Shown here: positions 53,679 to 63,769 of the stretch, one piece after another
How positions within the stretch are numbered: the stretch's first letter is position 1
Layout of the letters: each line of letters starts with the position of its first letter
Assembly: GCF_003865075.1 (NCBI RefSeq)
Contig: NZ_BHWB01000002.1
Span: 62,001 to 126,000, forward strand
Reading direction: 5' to 3'
Length of the DNA stretch: 64,000 bases
Origin: Bacteroides faecalis
Lineage (GTDB): Bacteria; Bacteroidota; Bacteroidia; Bacteroidales; Bacteroidaceae
The notes under the pieces: model-generated
Told to the model about the DNA's origin: nothing
Seen by the model: the letters and a program-made list of their open reading frames with translations, nothing else
Database searches by the model: none
Translations under genes and position numbers: made by a program

Positions 53679-56600
53679 TCTTGTTTTTCCGATAAATAAA
53701 CCAATAAAGCAAAGGAATAATAAACAGGCTCACAGCCGTTCCGATAGTCATTGTTCCAATCATGGCGATGGAAAGAGGTTTCTGTAATTCTGAACCCATG
53801 TCGAAAGAAAAGAGCAAAGGAACCATAGCAAAAATTGTAGTTAGTGAGGTCATAATGATTGGTCGCAAACGTCTGCGCCCTGCCTCGTGAATAGCTTCAA
53901 TCAGCGGTACTCCCGCTTTACGCAATTCATTGATGGCATCTAGCTTCAGAATGGAGTCGTTAATTACAATACCACAAGTCACAATCAATCCAATAGCCGA
54001 CATCAGGTTCAGTGTATGGCCACACAACCAAAGTAACAATAATGCGAAAGCGACATCGATAGGAATCTCAGCCAATACAAGCAATGGTTGTAAGAAACTC
54101 TCAAATTGAGCTGCCAAAATGAAATACATCAGCAAAAGTGAAATAAATAAAATCACTACAAGTTCATCCAACATTTTCTGATTAGAAAATATGCCACCGG
54201 AAAAACCTGTATCCCACTCACCACTCTTATCTGCCATTTCCTTAACCTCTTTCATAAAAGCCTTAACATCTCCTACCTTGTAAAAGTCAAAAGGAACATA
54301 CTCTCCGTTACGACCGGAAGTAATCGTCTTTAAATCCTCAGATGGAGTCACGTTCACCAATTCCCACAAAGGAATATAGCTAGAGTATCCTTTCGAATCC
54401 GGTTGTGTTTGCACCAGAGTCCCATGCAAAACCTCGTTTACCGTTTTCTCTTCTCCGGCAATAGTAATCGGCAGATATTGCTGATAAGAATGTAACATAT
54501 TGACACTATTTTCTCTGAAAGCAGTTTTCAAAACCCGGTAAAGTTCATTATATGACACTTTGTAGAGCAATATTTTTTCTTTATTGATTGTCAAATTCAA
54601 CTGATTTTCGAAAGCGATACTAGTAGGTTCTACCCCTGTCTGCATTGTTAGATTCTTTTCCATCTTACGCAACGTCCCCGCTTCCGGAGCATGGTTCTTG
54701 TTACGAGCATAAAACTCTGCCACAATATCCGGTTCACCAGTGACAAACAACTTCTCGAAGACAGTCTCAGGTGGTGAAAAAGAGACTACCGCTAACGGAT
54801 AATCTGATTTTATCTTTTGATACACTTCTTCTTGCAGAACAGTGATATCTTTTACACTTTTAGCTTTAAAATAGACTTCCGCTTCAGAAGAAGAAAGTTC
54901 TCTGTCACGCTTCAGAATAAAATCCTGCTGTCCGATGGAAGCTGTATGCTCAGTAGCTTTTCCCTCCACTGCACGAAACAAGACATCTACACGACGTTGA
55001 TTTTCGTCTACATGTATATTCTCATTCCAATCGATACGGGCAATCAGTTCTGTCTGCTCGATCTCAGGCATTCGTTCTTTGTCAATAAAGAAAAAGAAGA
55101 AAATACAAAGAGGAATGGAAATAATACAGAATAGTACACTAAAGGTCTTATGAGCAAATACCCAATTCACACCAGCGTCATAAAAACGATCTAAAGTATG
55201 GTCTTTAATCAGGTTATTAAACTTAAAAGAAAACCATTTCCATTTTCGGGTATTAATACTGGTACGATAAACCAACATGTACAATACTGGGAGCAGCATG
55301 ATTCCGGTAAAATATGAAACCATCAGACCAACAGTTACTGAGAAAGCCTGGTCGAAAAAGATAGCTCCGGCTATGCCACTCATAAAGATCAACGGTGCAA
55401 ATACAGCAATAGTGGTCAGAGAAGAACTAAGCATCGGAGTCATCACTTCGCTAGTTCCGGTAATACAAGCACGACGTAATGAATACCCCTTTTCACGGTA
55501 TTGAGAAATATTCTCCGTTACAATAATCGAACTGTCAATCATCATACCCAATGCCAAAATTAATCCGGCAAGAGATATAATATTGAGAGACATACCACAA
55601 AGGTAAAAAAACACAAAACTGATGACGATAGATACCACCATACTAATTCCAATAACCAAAGGAGATTTCACATCTCCCAGAAAAAGGATGGCAACAATAC
55701 AAATAAATAAAAAACCTAAAGAAAGATTTTGTTGAAGATTGGAAATAGTATAATCCAGCAATTCCGTTTGATTACGGCTAATATTGAATTCTATATCCGG
55801 ATACATTTTTTTAAAACTATTCATCGTTTTAACCAAAGCATCCTTCATCTGGTCCATATTCTCATCAGCCTGTTTAATAACAGCCAATGTCACCGCACGT
55901 TTTCCACCAGACAGTGAAAACCCCTTCTCTTTGACAGGAATAATATTGATGCGGCAAAAATCTTTCAGTTGGATAATCCGATCCCCTTTCTTCAGATAAA
56001 TATTCTCCACATCTTCTGGAGTACGAAGCAACGTAGAGAATTTAATGTTATATTCATAATAACCATCACGTACCCTCATGCTACCCGGTTCCACATTATT
56101 TGAAGATAAAGCAGATTCAATATCTTCAATAGAAATATCCATGATAGCAAGTTTATCCCGATCAGGAACAATTTGTACCTGTTGTTCAAGCAATCCGGTC
56201 ACATCGACCATAGCAACTTCGGGTAACTGTTCGATACGCCGTTTAATAACCGTCTCAGCAAATTCACACATCTGAAGAAAAGCCCTTTGGTCGGTCGGAC
56301 TATAGGAATTGTCATTTTTCAGGGTAAGACTCAGATAGAAAACAGGAATATCCGTTGCACTGGCTTTCACTACTTTCGGCCGTTCCGCCTCTTTAGGAAG
56401 ATAATTCATTGCAGCATCAATCTTTTCATTCACCTCAATAAAAGCAAGATCAGTATTAGTCCCATATTCATAGGACAAACGGATAATACCTGCACCATCT
56501 CGGGATTCACTACGGATATCCTTCAAAGAAGACACCTGAAGTAACTGTTGCCGTAATGGCTTGACTAAAGTGTTTTCCAACTCACGTGCCGAAGTATTGG

Positions 56601-56748
56601 AAGCTGAAACCTGCACGGTTATTTCCGGTATGGCTATATCCGGCAACAAGGATATGGGCAAAGTGGAATACGTCACACACCCGATAATAAAGCAAGCTGT
56701 AAAAGCCATCAATACGGCAATGGGACGCTGTATCAGAAATTTTATCAT
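53656..56748 (-). CDS. RND efflux permease, first of the operon
   Basis: 1030 residues, full RND plan. The start MIKFLIQRPIAVLMAFTACF is the usual first helix. Helix 4 reads ALGMMIDSSIIVTENI: one Asp remains of the two in AcrB, the next is Ser. Helix 10 reads IGLIVTCGIVINDSILKLDA, so the AcrB Lys is absent here too. Single-Asp relays are known in metal-exporting RND pumps, though overall sequence looks like the HAE/drug-type of Bacteroidetes. Located 33 bases after the adaptor gene. Confidence 0.93.
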   Translation of the reverse strand: MIKFLIQRPIAVLMAFTACFIIGCVTYSTLPISLLPDIAIPEITVQVSASNTSARELENTLVKPLRQQLLQVSSLKDIRSESRDGAGIIRLSYEYGTNTDLAFIEVNEKIDAAMNYLPKEAERPKVVKASATDIPVFYLSLTLKNDNSYSPTDQRAFLQMCEFAETVIKRRIEQLPEVAMVDVTGLLEQQVQIVPDRDKLAIMDISIEDIESALSSNNVEPGSMRVRDGYYEYNIKFSTLLRTPEDVENIYLKKGDRIIQLKDFCRINIIPVKEKGFSLSGGKRAVTLAVIKQADENMDQMKDALVKTMNSFKKMYPDIEFNISRNQTELLDYTISNLQQNLSLGFLFICIVAILFLGDVKSPLVIGISMVVSIVISFVFFYLCGMSLNIISLAGLILALGMMIDSSIIVTENISQYREKGYSLRRACITGTSEVMTPMLSSSLTTIAVFAPLIFMSGIAGAIFFDQAFSVTVGLMVSYFTGIMLLPVLYMLVYRTSINTRKWKWFSFKFNNLIKDHTLDRFYDAGVNWVFAHKTFSVLFCIISIPLCIFFFFFIDKERMPEIEQTELIARIDWNENIHVDENQRRVDVLFRAVEGKATEHTASIGQQDFILKRDRELSSSEAEVYFKAKSVKDITVLQEEVYQKIKSDYPLAVVSFSPPETVFEKLFVTGEPDIVAEFYARNKNHAPEAGTLRKMEKNLTMQTGVEPTSIAFENQLNLTINKEKILLYKVSYNELYRVLKTAFRENSVNMLHSYQQYLPITIAGEEKTVNEVLHGTLVQTQPDSKGYSSYIPLWELVNVTPSEDLKTITSGRNGEYVPFDFYKVGDVKAFMKEVKEMADKSGEWDTGFSGGIFSNQKMLDELVVILFISLLLMYFILAAQFESFLQPLLVLAEIPIDVAFALLLLWLCGHTLNLMSAIGLIVTCGIVINDSILKLDAINELRKAGVPLIEAIHEAGRRRLRPIIMTSLTTIFAMVPLLFSFDMGSELQKPLSIAMIGTMTIGTAVSLFIIPLLYWFIYRKNKIEHEENI

Positions 56749-56781
56749 GTTCTCAATATTTGTCGTTCTCAGTCCGTCATC

Positions 56782-57891
56782 TTACCATATCACAGTCACC
56801 GGAGCTTCATGCGCCAGATTCAGATTTCCGGTTACAATAACTGTATCTCCTGCCAGCAATCCATCCGTCACTCCATTCTGCGACCGATCGGATACGATAC
56901 ATTCCGTTGCATTCTCCAATCCGGTGTTTACGTAATTCCATTTCGCTTGTCCTGACTCCAGAGTAAAAACGACTTGTCTGCCGGAACGTAATACAACCGC
57001 AGTTTTAGGGATTACCAATTGCTCGCCTAAAGAACGGTGAACACTTACACGAACATTCATGCCACTGAAAAGTTTACCTTGACTGTTTACACTTGCTTTC
57101 ACCTTTACCATCCCATTGGCATCTACTAATGGATTAATTTCAGAAACACGACCTTCGAAAGCACTTCCTCCCGCATAGGGAGTAATCACTACCTTATCTC
57201 CTTTTTGAATCAAGGAAAGTTCACTTTCCAATACCGTAAATTCGACTTCCATTCCCTTAGTATCGATCAATGTACAAAATGCCTCCGAAGTATTCGCAAG
57301 ATTAAAAGGTTTGGCAAACAAGTTAGCTATCATTCCATCAAACGGAGCCACTAATGTAGCATGTTCATTTTCTCTTTTAGCCAATGCATATTGAGATTTA
57401 GTTTGGTCATATCCACTCTTTACTTTAGCCAACTTCATTACATCTGCCGGAACCTTATCCAGTTCGTCCACATTATACCCTTGACCAATAAGAACATCTT
57501 TTAGCTCAAGTTCCGCTTTCATCAATGAATTTTCAGCCTGTGACAACTTATTTTCTAAACGAAACTTGTCCAGTTCCGCCAATTTCTGACCTTTCCGTAC
57601 CCGATCTCCATTCTTCACATAAATATGTGCAATGACCTCATTACTTTCAAAGCGTAACTCCGCTTTATCTCGGGAGCTTACCTTACCATTACTTACAAGT
57701 TCATGATTAAAACCTTGCTTTTGGAGGATTTGTACAGTCACTTCACTTTGTGCATCGGAAAGTATAGTAGAAATGCCTTCTTCTTTTTTATTATCCTTAT
57801 TCTCTGATGATTCTTTTTTATCGGAACATGCCGTAATTATGCTTAATGCAAGACAAAGCAGCACCCACTTACATTTGTGTTTTTCCATCAT
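56782..57891 (-). CDS. RND periplasmic adaptor (membrane fusion protein), lipoprotein
   Basis: 369 residues. The lipobox (LALSIITAC) marks a lipid-anchored adaptor. The order of parts is typical: a beta-barrel/lipoyl strand (VTVQILQKQGFNHELVSNGK, AHIYVKNGDRVRKGQKLAEL), an alpha hairpin (ENKLSQAENSLMKAELELKD), the second lipoyl half (LVAPFDGMIANLFAKPFNLA) and C-terminal barrels. It joins the inner-membrane permeases to the TolC channel and is first in the operon. No regulator gene is adjacent. Confidence 0.92.
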   Translation of the reverse strand: MMEKHKCKWVLLCLALSIITACSDKKESSENKDNKKEEGISTILSDAQSEVTVQILQKQGFNHELVSNGKVSSRDKAELRFESNEVIAHIYVKNGDRVRKGQKLAELDKFRLENKLSQAENSLMKAELELKDVLIGQGYNVDELDKVPADVMKLAKVKSGYDQTKSQYALAKRENEHATLVAPFDGMIANLFAKPFNLANTSEAFCTLIDTKGMEVEFTVLESELSLIQKGDKVVITPYAGGSAFEGRVSEINPLVDANGMVKVKASVNSQGKLFSGMNVRVSVHRSLGEQLVIPKTAVVLRSGRQVVFTLESGQAKWNYVNTGLENATECIVSDRSQNGVTDGLLAGDTVIVTGNLNLAHEAPVTVIW

Positions 57892-58677
57892 TATTTATTT
57901 TATTATATCATATATACTAAATTTCGACAATAAAGGTAAGAAAAATGTGAGTAAAACACTCAATTTTTGCTGACTATTTATGACCAATGTTGCTTTTGTT
58001 CTAAAATTGTCCATTTCATCGTTTTTATTATCTTTTCTTCAATTTCTCATTTTATCGAAAATCATATATAAATAAAACGGAGATCTCTTTTTCCATCCAT
58101 TAATAACCCCAATATATAACTATCAAAAATAGAATACGAAGCCTATTATATTTTCTTCATTATCCGCTCCCTGCGTATTTAATCTATACTTCTTTGCGAT
58201 AAATACCCAATAGATCGACTTCACAAAAACAAATTCTTTTGGTAACGTTCCCCAATAGTTAAAATTCAATTGTCTATATAGAATTTAGGATAAAATTAAG
58301 CCATTTTTTTATGTTATTCACTCTTTTATTTATCTTCTTTTCTGTAATTCTATAAATTCCTGATAAACTACCACACCTAAAATAGACTAAACTTCTTCTT
58401 CAAATTTATAGAAGGAAGCTATTTTTGTTTTATCAATTTTGCCTTCACTAAATAGTCTTCTTTCCATCAGAAAATAGCTTTCTAATGCTGCTCCATATAA
58501 TATTTTTCCGTTTCCACTACAACCCATTTCATCTGCAATATATCCACTGTATTTCTATTCCGTATTTATTCACACCCTCCTAATGAATAGCAATCGGAAT
58601 AAGATGTTGATATTATCAAAATTCTGTTCTAGCACTTACAATCAGTCCACTAGATCGAGTTCACTCCAAATATACAA
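57892..58677. other. AT-rich intergenic stretch
   Basis: No open frame with protein-like character. The promoter of the RND operon must lie here; only weak -7-like boxes are visible. No repeats stood out. Confidence 0.5.
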
Positions 58678-59136
58678 TTAAGACTCTATATCTGCCTTTA
58701 GCGTCACTTTATACATTTTCTCGGTAGTATTCATTTTAATTATAGTATGCAACTCTTGTTCTCCAAGCTTATCTTTTGTACTATAAATCAACACAAGTAA
58801 TGTAGAATCACCCACAGATACAATATCATTTGATAAAAAGTAATCTGTACACGAACAATCAGGATTAATTCCCTCTATCTTAAGAGGATATTTTCCCACA
58901 TTATATAATATAAATTTAGCTTTTAATACTGTATCAGCAGGAACAACTCCAAAATTCACAACTTTTCCAGAGAATTTAACTTGAGATATTGAATCAAATG
59001 TATGATTAAGTCCTACATCAATAGGTAGTATAGGTTTCTCCTTACTCGGTTTAGTTAATGCAAATAGAATACTAATTATTGAAATAAACATTATTAATAA
59101 ATAGATAAAATATTCTTTTATTCTTCTCATATTCAT
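58678..59136 (-). CDS. DUF1573 protein, membrane-anchored
   Basis: 152 residues. An N-terminal membrane helix (YFIYLLIMFISIISILFAL) is followed by the DUF1573 Ig-like domain: KVVNFGVVPADTVLKAKFIL, then GKYPLKIEGINPDCSCTDYF with the characteristic CSC. The start overlaps the propeller lipoprotein gene's stop by 4 bases. A second DUF1573 gene begins at the window's right edge. Function unknown; the domain is exported and often coded beside lipoproteins like the neighbour. Confidence 0.88.
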   Translation of the reverse strand: MNMRRIKEYFIYLLIMFISIISILFALTKPSKEKPILPIDVGLNHTFDSISQVKFSGKVVNFGVVPADTVLKAKFILYNVGKYPLKIEGINPDCSCTDYFLSNDIVSVGDSTLLVLIYSTKDKLGEQELHTIIKMNTTEKMYKVTLKADIES

Positions 59137-60254
59137 AATCTAAAACGATATATAATTAACGAATCATCATTTTCATCTAATTTTGGCACTATATACGAAT
59201 AATAATAAGGATCAATATACCCCATCACACGAAGATCTTTAGGAACTTCTATATCTCCAATTAATTTACCTTCATAATATATTTGAAGTCCATCATTCTC
59301 TCCTGTTTTTCGATAAGAGCGAAATAACGTCTGAGTCTCGTCTACAAACTCTAACCAATAATAATGCCCTTTGGTTTGTCTCTCTTTTCTATAATTACTC
59401 CGACATGTTTTATAATCATAAATAGATAAATAATCTAAATTCATTTCATTACCTTGAAAACCATAAGTGGCCAACGGATTATAATCAGAATCATAAACAT
59501 ATATTAAAGAATCCACTTCATAACTAACATAAAAATTACCTTGTTTATCAATATCAAAACGCGTTCCAAGAAAAACAACATGCTTATTCAGATCTTTTAA
59601 ATAACTATTCGGATAACCACTAGCCAACAATCTCCCATCCATATTTTTTCTAAAATCAATTTCCCAAATATGGCGACAACTCTGTAAATATTGCTGGGTT
59701 TCCTCCAAGTAATTAAATTCTGGATGTTCAGAATATACATTCATATAAAAACAATCACCATAGCTACGGCAAACCATATCATTATATTGATTAGTATACG
59801 TCATTGACGATTCAACCAAATTAGGGCGTTTTTCTCGATTAACTAGAAATACTTTATCCAACATAAAGTTTGGATTAAATAAATGTACGTCCAAATTATA
59901 CCCCATAAGTAATAATTCTCCCGTTGGTAAAAAACTTTGTGCAGCAATCCTACCAACTTGAGTTTCAGAAGGCCCACCTCCTAATCCTAAATGAGTACTT
60001 TTCAGATGACCACATGTATCAAAAAATGTTACAGTACAAAAGTGTTTATCAATAAAAACAATATCACCCGATGGAGAGATACATGATTCTCCAAAAGAAG
60101 ATGTATTTATACTATCTAATAATAAAGTCTGGAGAACAAGATTATCATATTTCACATCTTTTACATTAAATACTTTTGCACAACTAAATGCATCTTGCCT
60201 TTTTCCACACCCTACTATAAGTAAAAAAGAAAAAAGAAAAATAATTAATTTCAT
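59133..60254 (-). CDS. BF3164-like six-bladed beta-propeller lipoprotein
   Basis: 373 residues. Lipobox LLIVGC marks a lipoprotein. The rest is repeated beta-propeller blades (GDIVFIDKHFCTVTFFDTCG; GELLLMGYNLDVHLFNPNFM; GNFYVSYEVDSLIYVYDSDY). This family is widespread in Bacteroides loci that also encode NVEALA peptides. The function is unknown; such propellers usually bind partners at the cell surface. Overlaps the DUF1573 gene by 4 bases. Confidence 0.85.
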   Translation of the reverse strand: MKLIIFLFSFLLIVGCGKRQDAFSCAKVFNVKDVKYDNLVLQTLLLDSINTSSFGESCISPSGDIVFIDKHFCTVTFFDTCGHLKSTHLGLGGGPSETQVGRIAAQSFLPTGELLLMGYNLDVHLFNPNFMLDKVFLVNREKRPNLVESSMTYTNQYNDMVCRSYGDCFYMNVYSEHPEFNYLEETQQYLQSCRHIWEIDFRKNMDGRLLASGYPNSYLKDLNKHVVFLGTRFDIDKQGNFYVSYEVDSLIYVYDSDYNPLATYGFQGNEMNLDYLSIYDYKTCRSNYRKERQTKGHYYWLEFVDETQTLFRSYRKTGENDGLQIYYEGKLIGDIEVPKDLRVMGYIDPYYYSYIVPKLDENDDSLIIYRFRL

Positions 60255-60577
60255 AATAATATATTTTTAATAACAGGACTAGTATAAAGCTACCACTTCT
60301 AAAGTCGCTTCAAATAAACATATGTCAACTAAATATAAAATATTCTACTTATTCAATTACTCTATAAATTAATAATACGAATCAGTAGTGTATTCCACGA
60401 CTGTATCATAAGTAATACAAACGCCCTTATCGTTTAATTACTAGCTGGATAATAAAACAAATATTCGATATCTACACCTAAAGTATTACTATATACAATA
60501 GAAAAATTTTATCGCACCATCTATTTATTTGTCAACTAGAAATCAATAACAACTACTAATTCGCATTAATAACTAGT
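60255..60577. other. AT-rich gap without a gene
   Basis: No ORF of note and no promoter box clearly assignable. Confidence 0.5.
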
Positions 60578-60850
60578 TTAGTTACAGTTTCTATCGTATT
60601 CCCAACATTTAATATTTGTTCCTCCTGCGCACTTTGAGGAACCATTATTATTTGCTGCACAATTATTATCACTCGCTAAAGCACAATAACAAGTTATATG
60701 ATCTCCTGTTTCATCATTAGCCAATGCATCTAATTGGTTTAAAACAACATCTCTAAAATCATCATTTTTAGATCCTTTCCAAACATTAATGCTAATAGAA
60801 ACCAAAACACACAAAACTGTTAAAATCATTAAAACCTTATTCTTTTTCAT
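60578..60850 (-). CDS. NVEALA-family secreted peptide
   Basis: 90 residues. A signal-like hydrophobic N-terminus (MKKNKVLMILTVLCVLVSIS) is followed by NQLDALANDE, a variant of the NVEALA motif, and a cysteine-rich end (HITCYCALASDNNC, SSKCAGGTNIKCWEYDRNCN) with several Cys that can form disulfides. NVEALA peptides are a Bacteroides family, often coded next to BF3164-like lipoproteins as here. Their activity is unknown. Confidence 0.88.
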   Translation of the reverse strand: MKKNKVLMILTVLCVLVSISINVWKGSKNDDFRDVVLNQLDALANDETGDHITCYCALASDNNCAANNNGSSKCAGGTNIKCWEYDRNCN

Positions 60851-61586
60851 ATTTCTATTTAAAAATTATTTATTAAACTTTAAACATTCTGCATCTATCC
60901 TTTCAACAGAACCGCAAAATATATTTGCTACCATATTCAATATTACTATTTTTCCGCTATACCTCCTTTTTTACAGGGTTTAGGAGCAGATGATAAGCGG
61001 TTCAGCAAGATCAAACAGTCATCACCTTGCTCCTTTTTAACATAATTATAATTCTCTTTCAGCTTATACTAATACCATAATATTGGTTAATCATTAAACA
61101 AATAAGATAGTTTACCTCACATTAGACAAATAACCGTATTTCCTTGTGTTGAATATATTGGATTATTAAGAAACAATAATTTCCCAATACTAACATTCTT
61201 TCAATATAAGTGCTTATTCTACTTTCTCTGTAAGAGAATAAAAGAAACAACATAATATATATTCATCATTTGTTTCGTCACTGTCCTATATGTTTTTATT
61301 CTCTTCCTCTTCTTATAGATTCAGATTCTTATGATTTCTGTATCATTTCGTCGATAAAAGTAGGCGATAAATGCGGAATCGCAAAGGATTTTGGCTGACC
61401 ATTTCGGACCAAAGGTGTTTTTTATAAAAATACCCCCTTGATGACTATTTATTTTATCAACATAAGACATAATAACATTTAGTCTCTTTACAATCAAACA
61501 TCTTTTTATAGTTCTTCCACCGAATAAGGTTTCTTTATTTTTCTAGTTAATTAAATTATTATCAAAACCCAGTTAGCTTCACTCAT
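60851..61586. other. AT-rich gap without a supported gene
   Basis: Possible relics of NVEALA-type or lipoprotein genes, but no frame has a convincing product; no repeat or promoter box was recognised with confidence. Confidence 0.4.
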
Positions 61587-62002
61587 CTATTTTATATTAT
61601 CTAAAATTCCGTTCAACTTATAACGATAAAGCAACGTAATCTGATACTTAAAATTACCATCTATATCAAATATGCATAAGACATTTCCTTCTTCCGAACC
61701 ATCATTACTCTTTAAACAGAAAAATAAGTTACTATAAGAAGCTATTCCTAAAAAACAACATTTCAAATTCGAATTACACAAACCTTGTTGGTCTTTGTTT
61801 GAGCTCACAATAAGTATAGAGGTACTATTTTATTTTCTTTAGTAAGACACAACAGTTCCAATCTATCCATATAATTATAAACCAATAAAATATGATCTTC
61901 TATTACATCAAATTCATAGTCAAATGTATATAGGACTTGCTCCCTCTGTTTAAAGACAACAGAAAGCAGCATCATTAAGACAAAATCATTCATCTGAATC
62001 AT
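61587..62002 (-). pseudogene. Truncated BF3164-like propeller lipoprotein
   Basis: Two frames meet at 61805-61808 (TTGTGAGC). The upstream one reads QVLYTFDYEFDVIEDHILLV and NYMDRLELLCLTKENKIVP; the downstream one reads CCFLGIASYSNLFFCLKSND and NVLCIFDIDGNFKYQITLLY. Together they resemble the blades of the neighbouring propeller lipoprotein but lack a signal peptide and most of the repeats. It lies between the NVEALA gene and the O-antigen ligase-like gene. Confidence 0.65.
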
Positions 62003-62029
62003 CTCGGAAGATATTATTAAGGAAGAAAC

Positions 62030-63715
62030 TTAATTACTATTTTCCTCATTATTATTCAGTGAAACTACCAGTTTCTTAACCTCTTCCCGCATCTCTTTCA
62101 CCGCTGTAGACTGAACTTTAGGTTCCTTTGTCAGCACTATTTCCGCTATACTTTTCAATTTCTCCAATTGCCTGTATCCGGGTTCCGCATAAAGTTTCGC
62201 CAACAAATAATAAGGATAAATCCGGTTAGGTAACCGATGCGTAGAACGTATTAACCATCCTTCCGCCTTTCCATACTCCCCTTCCGCCTGATAGTTCTTA
62301 CCTATTATATTTAGAACCATCGGATCATTACAATACACAATTGCTTCTTCAAGTATTTTTGTCGAGCTTTCGTAATCTTTCAACTTATGCAAACAATGCC
62401 CATATTCAAAAAGGAAAGCACCATTACTATTTAACTCCGAATATAATGATTCATAACCCTCTTTGGCAGCCTGATAAGCGCCTATTTTATAAAGCATCTT
62501 GCAGCTAGACCATCTTTTACAAGCATCATACCAATTATGATTCCAATAAAATGTCCCCCACAACGTAATCATTACGGTAAATAATAGCATATAAAAACGT
62601 GAACGCCCCACAATACAGGCTGCCAACAGAAAATAAAATGCCACTGCAAAACCGGGAATTTGCATAGGATAAGAAAAACATGCGAATATTAAAACAGAAA
62701 TCACACCACCACAAATACTGAAACGTTTTTCGGTAACACCTTTCCAAAGGCCAAAACTTATTACAAACAACACTACCAACAAGAAAGGAATACCTTGTTC
62801 CACAGCAACCTGCAAATACTCATTAAAAGCATATTCCGGACTCCCGGCTACCAATTCTTCCGTTTCAGAGTAATTTGCATTGGCAAAATATTTTTCCTGA
62901 GCTCTTCCGTATGCATAAGTGAATCCATTTGAACCATATCCCATTAATGGCTTTTCTGCAATAGCAACACTAGTAACCTTCCACATCAATAGCCGTCCAT
63001 TAGCTGAATCAGCTTTTAAAAAGAAAAGAGCATAACCGGAGGCTGACACTACTACTCCCCCAATGACAGCAACCAGAAACACCCTTTTCTTATATTTTTT
63101 TACTATCTTTCTCAAACGAGTTCCCCATGAATAATGTGCTCCATATACCCATAATCCGGAAACGACCGTTGCCAACCATGCGGAACGACTCATTCCTGCG
63201 GGCAAAACACAGATAATCAATAAGATTACACCTAAACTTACATAATATTTCCCTTGTTCAATCCATTCACGGTTAGCCTTATCTTTCAACAATAGCCATT
63301 CTCCCAAACAAACAGGAAATACCATCGCCAAATAACCTGAATAAGGTCCCGGGTTATAAAATGACCCCGTCAATGCAAATAATGAATGGTGAGATCCCAC
63401 CTGACCATATATTTGCCCTAATCCCCATATAGCTTCAACACCACCCAGTAAAATTAAACTCCAAACAACTGAGCTATAGAATCTATCTCTCTTTCTATCA
63501 TTTATACTAAGAGAAAAAAGAGAACATATTGCAAATACGACAGCCATTCTACTGAGCCACATCTTTTGATATGACATTTCTCCTGTATCAAAATAATCCG
63601 GAGAAACTAACACTACTCCCAAAAGTGACATTACCCCTATGAACACTACCAGACTAACAACAAATCTCAAACTAATCCAACTAGTAGTGTTTATACAATA
63701 CATTCTCTCTTTCAT
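62030..63715 (-). CDS. O-antigen ligase-like membrane protein with TPR tail
   Basis: 561 residues. Residues 1-400 hold about ten membrane helices with the Wzy_C-type stretch (VLPAGMSRSAWLATVVSGLW) and a periplasmic loop ending in EYLQVAVEQGIPFLLVVLFV. Residues 420-540 are TPRs (AYQAAKEGYESLYSELNSNG; GNYQAEG-like GKNYQAEGEYGKAEGWLIRS). Such proteins join or polymerise glycans. Its position beside NVEALA and DUF1573 genes is a recurring Bacteroides arrangement, so it may act on a peptide-linked or surface glycan; that is inference. Confidence 0.85.
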   Translation of the reverse strand: MKERMYCINTTSWISLRFVVSLVVFIGVMSLLGVVLVSPDYFDTGEMSYQKMWLSRMAVVFAICSLFSLSINDRKRDRFYSSVVWSLILLGGVEAIWGLGQIYGQVGSHHSLFALTGSFYNPGPYSGYLAMVFPVCLGEWLLLKDKANREWIEQGKYYVSLGVILLIICVLPAGMSRSAWLATVVSGLWVYGAHYSWGTRLRKIVKKYKKRVFLVAVIGGVVVSASGYALFFLKADSANGRLLMWKVTSVAIAEKPLMGYGSNGFTYAYGRAQEKYFANANYSETEELVAGSPEYAFNEYLQVAVEQGIPFLLVVLFVISFGLWKGVTEKRFSICGGVISVLIFACFSYPMQIPGFAVAFYFLLAACIVGRSRFYMLLFTVMITLWGTFYWNHNWYDACKRWSSCKMLYKIGAYQAAKEGYESLYSELNSNGAFLFEYGHCLHKLKDYESSTKILEEAIVYCNDPMVLNIIGKNYQAEGEYGKAEGWLIRSTHRLPNRIYPYYLLAKLYAEPGYRQLEKLKSIAEIVLTKEPKVQSTAVKEMREEVKKLVVSLNNNEENSN

Positions 63716-63769
63716 AATTTAAGTTAAGGTTTATGGTTATATATCTATAAAATCATGGAAACATACTAT

